A stretch of 64,000 nucleotides of DNA from Roseovarius sp. TE539 (lineage in GTDB: Bacteria; Pseudomonadota; Alphaproteobacteria; Rhodobacterales; Rhodobacteraceae): contig NZ_QNGB01000005.1 of NCBI RefSeq assembly GCF_003298505.1, positions 141,879-205,878 of the forward strand. Reading direction: 5' to 3'. The notes beneath the pieces were generated by a model. That model made no database searches and was not told where the DNA came from. It saw only the letters and a program-made list of their open reading frames with translations. Below, in pieces: positions 28,862-39,134 of this stretch; the stretch's first letter is position 1; each line of letters opens with the position of its first letter. A program made the translations under genes and the position numbers.

Positions 28862-28932
28862 TTCGTGACTCTTTCCATTTATAGATGTGTTCCAACGCCG
28901 GGTCCTGCCCCACGCGGATCATGACAGGTTGC

Positions 28933-29451
28933 TTATGCCGCTTCGGCCTTCTCTTCGATGGTCGAAAGGATGCTCGCGATATTCGAAGCAGGGGCGCCAA
29001 TCGCACCGGCGATGTTCGAAGCGGGTGCCCCGATGCAGCTCGCGAGTTGAGCAATGAGCTCATCACGCGACGGCATGTCGGACACGGCTTTGACACCGTC
29101 ACGGTCCAGAGCGTCCGACCCCATTGCCCCACCAAGAATCTCGAACTTCTTGTTGTCCTTGGCAAAGCCCTCGGCCACCTTGGCTGCTGCCACGGGGTCC
29201 TCGGAAAAGGTCAGTACGGTCATGCCCGAGAGGAATTCGGCAATGCTTGCGCATGGCTTGCCCTCGAGGGCGATCTTGGCGAGCCTGTTCTTGGCAACAC
29301 GAACAGAGGACTCGGCACCGCGTGCACGGGCGCGAAGATCCTGCATTTCGGCAACTGTCAGACCCTCGTAGTGTGCAACCACCACGACGCCAGAGCTTTC
29401 GAAGATCTGGCCGAGTTCCTCGACCACTTTCTCTTTCTGGGCTCTATCCAC
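28933..29451 (-). CDS. rplJ: Large ribosomal subunit protein uL10
   Basis: A 172-residue uL10 (L10), the base of the stalk that carries bL12 dimers. [57 protein letters not shown] is the rRNA-binding domain. The C-terminal helix contains the repeats [33 protein letters not shown], which bind bL12. In E. coli the L10-L12 complex represses its own leader; here a structured 259-base leader precedes the gene. Confidence 0.98.
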   Translation of the reverse strand: MDRAQKEKVVEELGQIFESSGVVVVAHYEGLTVAEMQDLRARARGAESSVRVAKNRLAKIALEGKPCASIAEFLSGMTVLTFSEDPVAAAKVAEGFAKDNKKFEILGGAMGSDALDRDGVKAVSDMPSRDELIAQLASCIGAPASNIAGAIGAPASNIASILSTIEEKAEAA

Positions 29452-29710
29452 AGTTTCACTCCAATTCTGGGGGTCTCCCCCCGGCTCAGTTTGACCCCGG
29501 ATCGGGTCCGGGGCATTCGGGTCCAGTTTCAGGGTCCCGAGGCCATGATCACCCGAAGACAGCGCCTTCGCGGAAATCTCTTCTCGTTCCCCATCTCAGG
29601 AAGGAATTACAGGACCGGATCACTGCCGGTCCAACCCTCCATCTCGGACAGGACAAGGCCGGAAATCCGGCCCTGCCATTCACCCCGGGCGTAAACCCGG
29701 GGCAAATTCC
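29452..29710 (-). promoter_or_regulatory. Structured leader of rplJ (candidate L10 leader)
   Basis: The rplA-rplJ spacer of 259 bases has no gene but five GC-rich hairpins. In minus-strand order: CCCCGGG/CCCGGGG (29683-29702), GGCCGG/CCGGCC (29657-29672), GGACCGG/CCGGTCC (29612-29632), CCCCGGA/TCCGGGG (29495-29513) and GGGGG/CCCCC (29469-29481), the last just ahead of the start codon. Position and length match the L10 leader known from other bacteria. No covariance search was possible. Confidence 0.5.
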
Positions 29711-30409
29711 TTATTCCGACGCGGCGTTGCCCACGTCGACGCTCACGCCCGGCCCCATCGTGGAGGTCAGGGAGATTCGCTTGACATACGTACCCTTGGC
29801 CCCGGCGGGTTTGGCCTTGTTGACCGCCGAGATGAAGGCGCGGACATTTTCGGCCAGCTGCTCGGCCGAGAACGATGCCTTGCCCACACCCGCGTGAACG
29901 ACACCGGCCTTCTCTGCCTTGAACTGAACCTGGCCGCCCTTGGCGTCCTTGACCGCTTGCGCGACGTCCATCGTGACCGTACCCACCTTGGGGTTGGGCA
30001 TAAGATTGCGCGGCCCCAGGACCTTGCCCAGCCGACCGACAACAGGCATCATGTCAGGGGTGGCAATACAGCGGTCGAAATTGATCTCGCCGCCTTGCAC
30101 GGTTTCCATGAGATCCTCGGCACCAACGATGTCGGCGCCGGCGGCCTCGGCCTCTTCCGCTTTGGGGCCACGGGCAAATACCGCGACGCGGACCGTCTTG
30201 CCGGTGCCATTGGGCAGGCCGACCACGCCGCGAACCATCTGGTCCGCATGGCGCGGATCGACACCCAGATTGACCGCGATCTCGACGGTTTCGTCGAACT
30301 TCGCGCGGGCATTCGTCTTGATCAGGTCGATCGCCTCTTCGACGGTCACGTTCTGCTTGCCGTTGACGGCCTCGCGGGCGGCACGGGTGCGTTTTCCGAT
30401 CTTTGCCAT
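29711..30409 (-). CDS. rplA: Large ribosomal subunit protein uL1
   Basis: A 232-residue uL1 (L1), the mobile L1 stalk that moves E-site tRNA; in E. coli it represses rpl[64 protein letters not shown] and [15 protein letters not shown] are diagnostic. It starts one base after the rplK stop. Confidence 0.98.
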   Translation of the reverse strand: MAKIGKRTRAAREAVNGKQNVTVEEAIDLIKTNARAKFDETVEIAVNLGVDPRHADQMVRGVVGLPNGTGKTVRVAVFARGPKAEEAEAAGADIVGAEDLMETVQGGEINFDRCIATPDMMPVVGRLGKVLGPRNLMPNPKVGTVTMDVAQAVKDAKGGQVQFKAEKAGVVHAGVGKASFSAEQLAENVRAFISAVNKAKPAGAKGTYVKRISLTSTMGPGVSVDVGNAASE

Positions 30410-30410
30410 C

Positions 30411-30836
30411 TTATTTCACCTCGATGCCCATGGAACGCGCGCTGCCAAGCACGATCTTCATCGCCGACTCCACATCGTTCGCGTTCAGGTCTCTCCATTT
30501 GGCTTCCGCGATTTCGCGGACCTGCTTGGTCGTGACCGTTCCGGCGGTGTCACGGCCGGGTGTCTTGGATCCGGACTTCAGCTTCGCGGCCTTCTTGAGG
30601 TAATACGACGCCGGGGGCGTCTTGATATCAATCTCGAAGGATTTGTCCTGATAATAGGTGATCACCGTGGGGCATGGCGCACCTTGCTCCATTTCCTGCG
30701 TCTTGGCGTTGAATGCCTTGCAGAATTCCATGATATTGATACCGCGCTGACCAAGCGCCGGCCCCACGGGCGGGGACGGGTTGGCTTGTCCGGCGGGCAC
30801 TTGAAGCTTCATCGTGCCGGCGAGTTTCTTGGCCAT
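30411..30836 (-). CDS. rplK: Large ribosomal subunit protein uL11
   Basis: A 141-residue uL11 (L11) of the GTPase-associated centre. The start [44 protein letters not shown] at 30836 matches the family and keeps the proline-rich thiostrepton-contact region. C-terminal rRNA-binding domain [40 protein letters not shown]. The open frame upstream is not L11-like. Confidence 0.98.
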   Translation of the reverse strand: MAKKLAGTMKLQVPAGQANPSPPVGPALGQRGINIMEFCKAFNAKTQEMEQGAPCPTVITYYQDKSFEIDIKTPPASYYLKKAAKLKSGSKTPGRDTAGTVTTKQVREIAEAKWRDLNANDVESAMKIVLGSARSMGIEVK

Positions 30837-30975
30837 TTGGCCTCTCCTTTCTTCCAACACCCCAAGAGCGCGCCCCCGGGGATTTCTGTTGTGTGGTCCG
30901 GCTCGGCTGCCGCGGCACCCTCGCCTCCCACGGTTTCGGCGCATCCGCCCGATGCGGGCAGATGGACCTCGCCGG

Positions 30976-31509
30976 TCACGATTGCTTCGTCACCTGCGTA
31001 TATTCCAGCTCGACAGGCGTCTCCCTGCCGAAGATCGAAACCGTCACCTTCAGACGCTGGTTTTCATCGTCCACCGCCTCGACCATCCCGTCGAAATCCT
31101 CGAACGGCCCGTCATTGACCTTGACCTTTTCGCCGACCTCGAAGGAAATCAGGGTGCGCGGCGCCTCTTCGCCCTCCTGAACACGATTCAGGATCGTGTT
31201 GACCTCTGCGTCGCGCATCGGCATGGGACGACCCTGGGGGCCGAGGAAACCCGTGACACGGTTTATCGAATTGATCAGGTGGTACCCCTGATCCGACATC
31301 TCCATGCGCACCAGAACATAACCGGGCATGAAACGACGTTCCGCAGTCACCTTCTTGCCGCGACGCACCTCGATCACTTCCTCGGTGGGCACCAGAACTT
31401 CTTCGATCTGGTCCTCGAGGCCCTGCTCAGCCACGGCCTGCCTGATCTGCTCGGCAATCTTCTTTTCGAAATTCGAAAGAACGCTCACCGAGTACCACCG
31501 TTTCGCCAT
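30976..31509 (-). CDS. nusG: Transcription termination/antitermination protein NusG
   Basis: A 177-residue NusG that links RNA polymerase with the ribosome (through uS10) or Rho. The start [22 protein letters not shown] gives the NGN domain, with [19 protein letters not shown]. The C-terminal KOW domain reads [51 protein letters not shown]. The frame is open for 49 codons upstream without similarity. Standard position secE-nusG-rplK, with 189 bases to secE that hold no gene I can recognise. Confidence 0.98.
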   Translation of the reverse strand: MAKRWYSVSVLSNFEKKIAEQIRQAVAEQGLEDQIEEVLVPTEEVIEVRRGKKVTAERRFMPGYVLVRMEMSDQGYHLINSINRVTGFLGPQGRPMPMRDAEVNTILNRVQEGEEAPRTLISFEVGEKVKVNDGPFEDFDGMVEAVDDENQRLKVTVSIFGRETPVELEYTQVTKQS

Positions 31510-31698
31510 CCTGACCCAAACCTTCGTATTCCCGGCGTTGCGGCCGAATTTAACAGTCATAACGGGCAGTTGCCCGAAGTCTTTCGGAAACAAAATCGGC
31601 GCGCAACACGAATCGCCGCGCGCCATTGTTCGAAGTGCCGTGTCAACTACAATCAAAGCACCCTGATTTCAAGGGGCCGGCCGCTATTTTCAGCCATC

Positions 31699-31896
31699 TC
31701 AGCCGAAGAAGGCCAGAACACCTTGCAGGCCCGTCCGGATCAGCAGATCGACAAGCGCGAAGAAGATCGCTGTAAGCGTTGCCATGATGAAAACCATGAC
31801 GGTGGTCAACAACACCTCGCGGCGCGTCGGCCAGACAACCTTGGCGACTTCCGAGCGGACCTGCTGAATGAACTGAAGCGGGTTGGTGCGTGCCAT
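31699..31896 (-). CDS. secE: Protein translocase subunit SecE
   Basis: A 65-residue SecE, the short single-helix type. The cytoplasmic amphipathic helix (PLQFIQQVRSEVAKVVWPTRREVLLTT) with the conserved VVWPTRRE is followed by one membrane helix (VMVFIMATLTAIFFALVDLLI). It clamps the two halves of SecY in the inner membrane. Confidence 0.97.
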   Translation of the reverse strand: MARTNPLQFIQQVRSEVAKVVWPTRREVLLTTVMVFIMATLTAIFFALVDLLIRTGLQGVLAFFG

Positions 31897-31974
31897 CTGC
31901 GCTGTCTTCTCTTTCTACCGGTTTTGGCGCACATACGCCCCTGCTGCCCGGAATTCAATAGCCGACAACCAACC

Positions 31975-32463
31975 TCAGCCCCTTCGCGCTTCGGCGGCCA
32001 GACGATCGAAGGGGTCGGGACGCGTCTCGGGCTGAATATCCGGCTCCGGAGGCGTGCCGAAATCGGGCAGATACAGGCCCTGTGTCCATTTCTCGGGCAA
32101 GCGATCGAGAATGCCGTCGAGGAAAAGGGCGAGGCTGTCCGCGGCGTGGCGGAGAGCTTCGGCCAGCCCGGGACGGCGTTCAGCAAGCCGCCCGTACACT
32201 GAAACGGCAAGGCTGCAAAGCCGCTCACCACCAAGGCAGAGGCGCAACAGGGCGAGCATCAGGAGCGGCAGGACCAGCGAAGAAAGCGCCACCAAAGGCC
32301 AACGAAGCAGGACAAGAACCGACCCGACGATCAACAGGTATCGTGCTGCCGGGCGCAGGTTGCCTTCCGGTTCGAGAGGCTTTTCATGAACCGATCCCAC
32401 CGCGGCGTGCCGGAATCGTCTGGCCTTGGTCGTCTTGTTTCCCGTCCTTTTGCGGATCCGCAT
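31975..32463 (-). CDS. Small membrane protein of unknown function between tRNA-Trp and secE
   Basis: A 162-residue protein not recognised as a known family. The ATG at 32463 has an excellent ribosome binding site (GGGAGGAG, about five bases away), which decides the start. A basic N-terminus (MRIRKRTGNKTTKARRFRH) is followed by a long hydrophobic stretch (about residues 42-77: YLLIVGSVLVLLRWPLVAL and SSLVLPLLMLALLRLCLGG), probably one hairpin of two helices. An amphipathic region and a Pro-rich acidic C-terminus (LPDFGTPPEPDIQPETRPDPFDRLAAEARRG) follow. The 78-base spacing to secE suggests cotranscription, so a role near protein export or the envelope is possible but unproven. Confidence 0.65.
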   Translation of the reverse strand: MRIRKRTGNKTTKARRFRHAAVGSVHEKPLEPEGNLRPAARYLLIVGSVLVLLRWPLVALSSLVLPLLMLALLRLCLGGERLCSLAVSVYGRLAERRPGLAEALRHAADSLALFLDGILDRLPEKWTQGLYLPDFGTPPEPDIQPETRPDPFDRLAAEARRG

Positions 32464-32624
32464 CCTGCTCCTCCCGTTATCACCCAACGATACTGCGCAA
32501 TCTTCACGACGGATACCGCAACACCACGGGCCTCCGCCACGTATACCCTAATCCGCAAATCGGGCAGGAAATTGGCGCAGCCCGGCCCGATCCGTGACGG
32601 TCGCAGGATGTTTTGTGGAAGAAT

Positions 32625-32700
32625 TGGCAGGGGCAGCAGGGTTCGAACCCGCGACCTACGGTTTTGGAGACCGTCGCTCTACCAGCTGAGCTATACCCCT
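32625..32700 (-). tRNA. trnW: tRNA-Trp (anticodon CCA)
   Basis: A 76-base tRNA with the 3' CCA encoded. The acceptor arms AGGGGTA and TGCCCCT pair, the D-arm contains AGCTCAGCTGGTAGAGC, the anticodon loop is CTCCAAA, and the T-arm holds GGTTCGAACC. It lies directly upstream of the secE-nusG-rplK operon, the usual proteobacterial place. Confidence 0.97.
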
Positions 32701-32715
32701 TCGCAAGCGATGTCC

Positions 32716-32744
32716 CGATTACGCCAAGCCCGTTGAAAGTTCAA
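32716..32744 (-). promoter_or_regulatory. Predicted promoter of tRNA-Trp (and probably the secE-nusG operon)
   Basis: TTGAAC (32739-32744) and TAATCG (32716-32721) with a 17-base spacer on the minus strand; the predicted start is a few bases before the tRNA. The -35 box is part of the palindrome GTTGAA/TTCAAC (32732-32745). Confidence 0.5.
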
Positions 32745-32893
32745 CCCTCATCTGTTCCGGGCGGGGCGGAGATTTCCGCCCGTTCCGGCGCCATCAGAAC
32801 GCCGTCGCGCATCGCGGCCTCATGGGCCGGGGTCCGGGCGAACGGCCTGTCCCACCGGGCAATTTCCGGCAGCCGGGAAAAGCGGTGATTCAT
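32741..32893 (-). CDS. Possible small protein or gene remnant
   Basis: A 50-codon frame, [20 protein letters not shown] and on to a stop at 32741. The frame stays open for about 25 further codons upstream ([14 protein letters not shown]), so it could instead be the C-terminal end of a decayed gene. No family is recognised. The ribosome binding site is weak (CGAGG) and the stop overlaps the tRNA-Trp promoter. It occupies the middle of the 386-base tRNA-Trp to tuf gap, which otherwise holds the tuf terminator. Confidence 0.25.
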   Translation of the reverse strand: MNHRFSRLPEIARWDRPFARTPAHEAAMRDGVLMAPERAEISAPPGTDEG

Positions 32894-33007
32894 CACAAAA
32901 GCCTCGGTCGTGACCAGGTGCGGTCGGGCCTGTCGATCACGCGGTTCTTGTCCAGAGATGGCCTCCGCCCGCTGCGAGCGGATGACAGGCGCGTGTCCGG
33001 AAAAGGA

Positions 33008-33033
33008 AAAGGGCGCCGCACGGTGCGCCCTTT
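33008..33033 (-). terminator. Terminator of the second tuf gene
   Basis: A perfect 9-bp stem (AAAGGGCGC and GCGCCCTTT) with an 8-base loop about 55 bases after the tuf stop. On the minus strand TCCTTTTCC follows; on the plus strand a T8 run follows six bases after the stem, so it may work in both directions. Confidence 0.8.
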
Positions 33034-33086
33034 CCCTGTATTTTTTTCGAGACCCGGGCCTTTCCGGGCGTTCTGTCAGGCCAGGG

Positions 33087-34262
<1,176 letters not shown>

Positions 34263-34319
34263 GGTCTTGAGGCGCCTTGTCAAGTTGGGGGGCCGAGCCC
34301 GGTTGTTATCTTCGCGCGG

Positions 34320-34348
34320 CGTTTATTGGGTCACGTCCGGAAAATCAA
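34320..34348 (-). promoter_or_regulatory. Possible promoter of the second tuf gene
   Basis: TTGATT (34343-34348) and TAAACG (34320-34325) with a 17-base spacer on the minus strand, between the lipoprotein terminator and the tuf start about 60 bases downstream. Confidence 0.4.
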
Positions 34349-34367
34349 GCGCTTCCTTCACCAAAGG

Positions 34368-34390
34368 CCCGCCCTGCCACGCAAGGCGGG
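34368..34390 (-). terminator. Stem-loop after the lipoprotein gene
   Basis: A 10-bp stem (CCCGCCTTGC and GCAGGGCGGG, minus-strand reading, one G-U pair that is a wobble only on this strand) with a 3-base loop, 11 bases after the stop codon, followed by CCTTTGG. Likely terminator. Confidence 0.65.
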
Positions 34391-34401
34391 ATCGTCGCTT
34401 G

Positions 34402-35067
34402 TCAGTCCTGGCTTTCCTCCAGGTCGATGAGGTCACTTGCGGGCACGCCATTTTCGGCAGTTTCCGGGTCCACCTCATCGCCTTCGGCATCGCCGCCCGC
34501 TTGCGCATCGTCCTTCGACGCATCCGGTTCGGGTTCGAACCAGCCATTCGCGTTATGCTCGCGGACCAGCCAGTTCTGGATGAGCTTGGCGGCATTTCGG
34601 CTCAGGTTGCTCATCTGGGTTTCCTTGGACTGGGTCAGACCGGACCCCAGCAATGTCGGCCCCGAGATCGATTCGACCACTGTCACTGTTTCCGGTTCCC
34701 CGTTGAGTTTGACACCCTCGGCGTCGTCCCAGGCCGTCACCTTGATGATTAGCGCCGATTTCGGCGAGGCCACGATCGGCACGCCGGGCACCGCGAGCAC
34801 ATACCCTTCGACACTGATCCCCAGATGGTAGAGACTGTCGCCATCGAAACGGCTGAAACGCTCGTCGACAGCCGATTTCATCGCTTCGATCCATTCTTCC
34901 TTGGATGCTTCGCGGGATGCCGGCCCCTTGGTCAGGTTGGGGGCCACAACGACATTGTGCCCGAGTCTGAAATCACCCAGCGGCACCGGGGCCTTGTCCA
35001 GGTCGTTGGGGTTTGTGCAGGATGCCAGGGCACTGAGGGCCACAAGCAGGGCAAGAAGGCGGATCAT
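34402..35067 (-). CDS. Predicted lipoprotein of unknown function
   Basis: A 221-residue protein with a lipoprotein signal peptide: [17 protein letters not shown], with lipobox LASC and the modified cysteine at residue 17. Aspartate is not at +2 (the next residue is threonine), which by the E. coli rule favours the outer membrane. The start at 35067 has GAGGG upstream; the longer frame lacks a signal peptide. The middle contains two predicted beta-rich segments ([18 protein letters not shown] and [13 protein letters not shown]). The last 40 residues are strongly acidic. No known domain is recognised. Confidence 0.75.
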   Translation of the reverse strand: MIRLLALLVALSALASCTNPNDLDKAPVPLGDFRLGHNVVVAPNLTKGPASREASKEEWIEAMKSAVDERFSRFDGDSLYHLGISVEGYVLAVPGVPIVASPKSALIIKVTAWDDAEGVKLNGEPETVTVVESISGPTLLGSGLTQSKETQMSNLSRNAAKLIQNWLVREHNANGWFEPEPDASKDDAQAGGDAEGDEVDPETAENGVPASDLIDLEESQD

Positions 35068-35097
35068 CGACAATCCCTCGGTGTTACGGTCCGCGAC

Positions 35098-35126
35098 GGG
35101 ATAGCGTACACAGCCACGCAAGGCAA
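35098..35126 (-). promoter_or_regulatory. Predicted promoter of the lipoprotein gene
   Basis: TTGCCT (35121-35126) and TATCCC (35098-35103) with a 17-base spacer on the minus strand, about 30 bases ahead of the start codon. The 241-base parC to lipoprotein gap also holds a weak hairpin TTGCC/GGCAA near 35260-35275. Confidence 0.45.
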
Positions 35127-35308
35127 TGACCGGCATAGGGCCGCCCGCCCGCGGGCAGTGGCAAACCGCGGTGAAGAATTCTGACCCGACACCGTCATGC
35201 CGTCCGGCGGGCGCATGTCCTGTTCAGCACCGACCAGACGCTTGGCCGCCTTGCCTTTTAAGGGCAAAGCCGGACTGCACCGGGCCGGCCGGAACATCCA
35301 ACCTGCGA

Positions 35309-37618
35309 TCAGGTGAATTTGTTGTCGCGCGGAAACCCGCGCGGTGCCATACGCCCCGCGCCTGCCCGCTTGCCGGTCCATTCCGACAGGTCGGATTCGG
35401 TGCGGGTGCGCCCGGCCGGATCATGCCAGGTCAGCCCCTTCTCAAGGTCGAAAGTCGTGGCATCGCTCAGTCCGCCATCCTTGAATTTCTGAAGCCTGAC
35501 GCCCTTGCCACGCGTCATCTCGGGCAAATCACCGACCGGGAAGATCAACACTTTCCGGTTTTCGCCCACGCAGGCAACATGATCGCCGCTGACCGCCCGA
35601 CAGACCAGCGCACGCGCCCCGCCACGCAGATTGAGCACCTGTTTGCCGGAGCGGGTCTGCGCCACGACCTCGTCCTCCTCAACCACGAAACCATCGCCCG
35701 CGTCCGAGGCAACCAGCAGTTTGCGACCCGGCCGGTGAATGAAAAGATCCACGATTTCCGCCTCGTTGGGCAGATCGACCATGAGGCGTAAAGGCTCACC
35801 CATTCCACGGCCACCGGGCAGGTTTGCCGCACCAAGGGTATAGAAGCGCCCGTTGGTCCCGAACACCAGCAACCGGTCAGTCGTTTCAGCATGGAATATG
35901 AAGCGTGGACCGTCACCGTCCTTGAACTTCAGTTCGCGATTCAGGTCGATATGCCCGGTCATTGCCCGGATCCAGCCCATCCTGGAGCAGACCACGGTGA
36001 TCGGTTCCTTGTCGATCATGGCCTCGAGAGGGGTTTCGGGAACCTCGCAAGCCTCCGAGAAACCGGTGCGGCGTGCACCGTCAGGGTGATCCTTTCCGAA
36101 CGTTTTCTTCACCTCGCGCAGCTGGTTGGCAATCGACTTCCACTGACGGTCGCCATCCTCCAGAAGGTCTTCCAGCCCCGCACGCTCCTCCATGAGAGAA
36201 TCGCGCTCCTTCAGAAGGGCCATTTCCTCCAGCCGCCTCAGGCTGCGCAGGCGCATGTTGAGGATCGCCTCTGCCTGTGTTTCCGACAGTCCGTCGGCCT
36301 CGGCATCCCCCCGCGGCGGGACATAATCGGCCTCGGACGAGGCACGAACGAATTCGCCACCCCAATCCTCGCGCATCAGGGCCGCCTTCGGAGCGTCGTC
36401 ATACCGAATGATGTCGATCACCCTGTCGAGGTTGAGAAAGGCCACGATCAAGCCTTCCAGAACTTCAAGACGGTGGTCGATCTTCTCCATCCGGTGGCGC
36501 GATCGGCGGATGAGAACCTCACGGCGGAAGTCGAGGAACGCGCGGAGCACTTCCCTGAGCGAGCAGACCTGTGGCGTCACCCCGTCGATCAGCACGTTCA
36601 TGTTCAGGGCAAATTTCACCTCAAGGTCCGAGTTGCGGAACAGCATTCCCATCAGCACCTGCGCATCGACGTTGCGCGACCGGGGCTCCAGAATCAGACG
36701 GACGTCATCGGCACTCTCGTCCCGGACATCGGCCAGCAAGGGCAATTTCTTGGTCTGGATCAGTTCGGCGATCTTTTCGATCAGCTTGGATTTCTGCACC
36801 TGGTAGGGAATCTCGGTCACAACGATCTGCCATTGTCCACGGCCCAGATCCTCGGTTTGCCAGCGGCACCGCAGCCTGAAACTTCCCCGTCCGGTGCGGT
36901 AGGATTGCGCGATGCTCTCGGAGGGCTCCACGATCACACCCCCGGTCGGGAAATCCGGGCCGGGCACGTGAGAGAGAAGCGTATCGTCACGCGCTTCGGG
37001 CGACTTGATCAGATGAAGGCAGGCATCGACGAGTTCGGAAATGTTGTGTGGCGGTATGTTCGTTGCCATGCCAACAGCGATGCCGGAAGCGCCATTTGCC
37101 AGAAGGTTGGGAAAAGCCGCCGGAAGCACGACGGGTTCGGTCAGGGTGCCGTCGTAATTGCTCCGGAAATCGACCGCGTTCTCGTCCAACCCCTCCAGAA
37201 GGGCCTCCGCGACGGCCGTCATCCGGGCCTCGGTGTAGCGACTGGCTGCCGGGTTGTCTCCGTCGATATTCCCGAAATTGCCCTGCCCGTCGACCAGCGG
37301 ATAGCGCACAGCGAAATCCTGTGCCAGCCGGGCCATGGCGTCGTAGATCGCGGCGTCGCCATGCGGATGGTAGTTGCCCATCACGTCGCCGGATATCTTG
37401 GCCGATTTTCGAAAGCCGCCCGTTGAACCCAGCCTGAGTTCACGCATTGCGAAAAGTATGCGTCGATGCACCGGCTTCAGACCGTCGCGGGCGTCCGGCA
37501 GTGCCCGGTTCATGATCGTGCTCAGCGCATAGGTCAGATAACGCTCGCCGATGGCGCGGCGCAAAGGCTCCGACATGGGCGCGGGGCCGATATTGGGGTC
37601 ATCCACTAGGTCGTTCAT
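35309..37618 (-). CDS. parC: DNA topoisomerase IV subunit A
   Basis: A 769-residue ParC, the DNA-cutting subunit of topoisomerase IV that decatenates chromosomes. The catalytic tyrosine is Y128 in [10 protein letters not shown]. The length and reduced C-terminal beta-pinwheel, without a clear GyrA box (QxxRGGKG), favour ParC over GyrA. The quinolone region reads [13 protein letters not shown]89 stands where E. coli ParC has S80, and D93 where it has E84. The C-terminal region contains [19 protein letters not shown] and [18 protein letters not shown]. The partner parE is not in the window. Confidence 0.93.
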   Translation of the reverse strand: MNDLVDDPNIGPAPMSEPLRRAIGERYLTYALSTIMNRALPDARDGLKPVHRRILFAMRELRLGSTGGFRKSAKISGDVMGNYHPHGDAAIYDAMARLAQDFAVRYPLVDGQGNFGNIDGDNPAASRYTEARMTAVAEALLEGLDENAVDFRSNYDGTLTEPVVLPAAFPNLLANGASGIAVGMATNIPPHNISELVDACLHLIKSPEARDDTLLSHVPGPDFPTGGVIVEPSESIAQSYRTGRGSFRLRCRWQTEDLGRGQWQIVVTEIPYQVQKSKLIEKIAELIQTKKLPLLADVRDESADDVRLILEPRSRNVDAQVLMGMLFRNSDLEVKFALNMNVLIDGVTPQVCSLREVLRAFLDFRREVLIRRSRHRMEKIDHRLEVLEGLIVAFLNLDRVIDIIRYDDAPKAALMREDWGGEFVRASSEADYVPPRGDAEADGLSETQAEAILNMRLRSLRRLEEMALLKERDSLMEERAGLEDLLEDGDRQWKSIANQLREVKKTFGKDHPDGARRTGFSEACEVPETPLEAMIDKEPITVVCSRMGWIRAMTGHIDLNRELKFKDGDGPRFIFHAETTDRLLVFGTNGRFYTLGAANLPGGRGMGEPLRLMVDLPNEAEIVDLFIHRPGRKLLVASDAGDGFVVEEDEVVAQTRSGKQVLNLRGGARALVCRAVSGDHVACVGENRKVLIFPVGDLPEMTRGKGVRLQKFKDGGLSDATTFDLEKGLTWHDPAGRTRTESDLSEWTGKRAGAGRMAPRGFPRDNKFT

Positions 37619-37985
37619 TCATGTTGTGATAACGACGGTCGAATTGGGCGTAAAGCACCGCCGCGCGAAAACTGGCGCCTTTTGTCCCGTTTCGCGGGGC
37701 GAACCCGGTGCCGTTGACAAAGGTCGGTTTCGATGGCCCAACAAAGACCCCGGGAAAGGCTTGATCTGGTGCTTGTTCCCTCGGCCCGGTCTTAATTCAG
37801 GGGGCGGTCCCGGGCATGGCACGCAGGGTTGGCGGACCTTGTGCGCACGTATGCTGTCGAAACCGGCAAACGCCTGCTCCGGACTCATCGGCCCGAACAC
37901 GAGGTCGGGGCCCGATCCCGGACCGGGCGTTGATAGCCGGTGCAAACTGATTGCAATACCGTCGGCATCGCGCCATAGCTTTGCC
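37619..37985. other. Divergent intergenic region parC / SDR, no gene seen
   Basis: These 367 bases separate divergently transcribed genes. Frames are open on both strands because of high GC, but none has family-like sequence or a convincing ribosome binding site. No strong promoter could be chosen by eye; TTGCAA with CATAGC at 37949-37978 on the plus strand is one weak candidate for the SDR gene. Confidence 0.4.
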
Positions 37986-38816
37986 ATGACAGGGAAATGC
38001 ATCCTCATCACAGGCTGTTCGTCCGGTATAGGCCGCGATGCCGCGCATGGCCTCAAGGCGAAGGGCTGGCGGGTGTTTGCCGCGTGCCGCAAGGAAGCCG
38101 ATTGCGTTCGACTGCGCGACGAGGGCCTTGAAAGCCCGCGGCTGGACTATGAGGACGAGGACAGCATCAAGACAGCCCTCACCACGGTACTGAGCGCGAC
38201 CGACGGTCGTCTTGATGCGCTTTTCAACAATGGCGCCTTCGCCTGTCCCGGCCTTGTCGAGGATGTGCCAAGGGGCGCAATGCGTCAGGTATTCGAAGCC
38301 AACCTGTTCGGCTGGCACGATCTGACACGGCAAGTGATTCCGGTCATGCGTGAGCAGGGGCACGGGCGTATCGTGCAATGTTCTTCGGTTCTTGGCCTCG
38401 TGGCGATACAGTGGCGTGGGGCTTACGTCGCGACCAAGTTCGCCCTGGAGGGCCTGACGGATTCCCTGCGGCTGGAACTGCGCGGCACCGGCATCCATGT
38501 CTCCTTGATAGAGCCCGGACCGGTAACCTCGCGAATCCGTCAGAACGCGATCCCGCAATTCGAACGCTGGATCGACTGGGAAAGTTCCCACCGTGCCGCG
38601 GACTACCGGGACAAACTGATCCCGCGCCTCTATGCCGAGTACACGCCCGACCGGTTCGAGCTTCCCCCCGGGGCCGTGACAAGAAAACTCCTGCACGCAA
38701 TCGAAAATCCGCGGCCACGGCCGCGCTACTATGTCACCACGCCGACCTACATCATGGGCACACTGCGCCGAATTCTGGGGAGCCGGGCGCTGGACTGGGT
38801 GCTCGCCAAGGGATAG
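37986..38816 (+). CDS. Short-chain dehydrogenase/reductase
   Basis: A 276-residue classical SDR oxidoreductase. The cofactor motif TGCSSGIG (residues 9-16), NNGAF (the NNAG-type motif, slightly altered) and the active-site serine in CSSVLG plus YVATK are all present. ACRKE after beta-2 suggests NADP(H) preference. The start at 37986 sits just before the Rossmann fold; the long open frame upstream is not coding-like. The C-terminal part (PRPRPRYYVTTPTYIMGTLRRILGSRALDWVL) is typical of SDRs often annotated as acting on retinol- or steroid-like substrates. The true substrate is unknown. Confidence 0.88.
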   Translation: MTGKCILITGCSSGIGRDAAHGLKAKGWRVFAACRKEADCVRLRDEGLESPRLDYEDEDSIKTALTTVLSATDGRLDALFNNGAFACPGLVEDVPRGAMRQVFEANLFGWHDLTRQVIPVMREQGHGRIVQCSSVLGLVAIQWRGAYVATKFALEGLTDSLRLELRGTGIHVSLIEPGPVTSRIRQNAIPQFERWIDWESSHRAADYRDKLIPRLYAEYTPDRFELPPGAVTRKLLHAIENPRPRPRYYVTTPTYIMGTLRRILGSRALDWVLAKG

Positions 38817-38923
38817 GCCAAGAGAACACGCCGGCTGTCCGTGGCAAATTCCTCGCCATCGTGCACGCCGCCCCTACATGCACCCGGACGCGCGGCAGAA
38901 ACGCGCATTTGACAGGACACGTG

Positions 38924-39133
38924 ATGCTTCAGGATCCCCTTTTCATACTCGTTATCGTTGCCTGCGGCGCCGTTGCCGCCATCCTTCTCTTCGGCATTGG
39001 CACTTTCGGAAAGGGCGGCGAGTTCAACCGCAAACACGCCAACAAGATCATGCGCTGGCGGATCGCTGCACAGTTCGTGGCAGTCCTGGTGATCCTGCTT
39101 TTCGTCTACATCCGCCGTCAGGGAGGGCAATAG
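38924..39133 (+). CDS. HIG1-like small protein with two membrane helices
   Basis: A 69-residue protein: MLQDPLFILVIVACGAVAAILLFGIGTFGKGG, then FNRKHANKIMRWRIAAQFVAVLVILLFVYIRRQGG. Two membrane helices flank a short basic loop with the hypoxia-induced-gene-1 type signature (NRKHANKIMRWRIAAQ). HIG1 proteins of mitochondria associate with respiratory supercomplexes; bacterial function is unclear. It is one base upstream of the adenosyltransferase gene, a pairing I recall from other Rhodobacteraceae, so the two are cotranscribed. Confidence 0.8.
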   Translation: MLQDPLFILVIVACGAVAAILLFGIGTFGKGGEFNRKHANKIMRWRIAAQFVAVLVILLFVYIRRQGGQ

Positions 39134-39134
39134 A

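Noticed and set aside
34520..34550. T-arm-like GGTTCGAACC in the lipoprotein gene as a possible tRNA
   Set aside because: No acceptor, D-arm or anticodon arm can be paired around it; it is inside a coding sequence.
37551..37985. N-terminal extension of the SDR protein back to 37551
   Set aside because: The extension overlaps the start of parC, is Pro/Arg/Gly-rich and unlike any SDR; the Rossmann motif begins right after the ATG at 37986.
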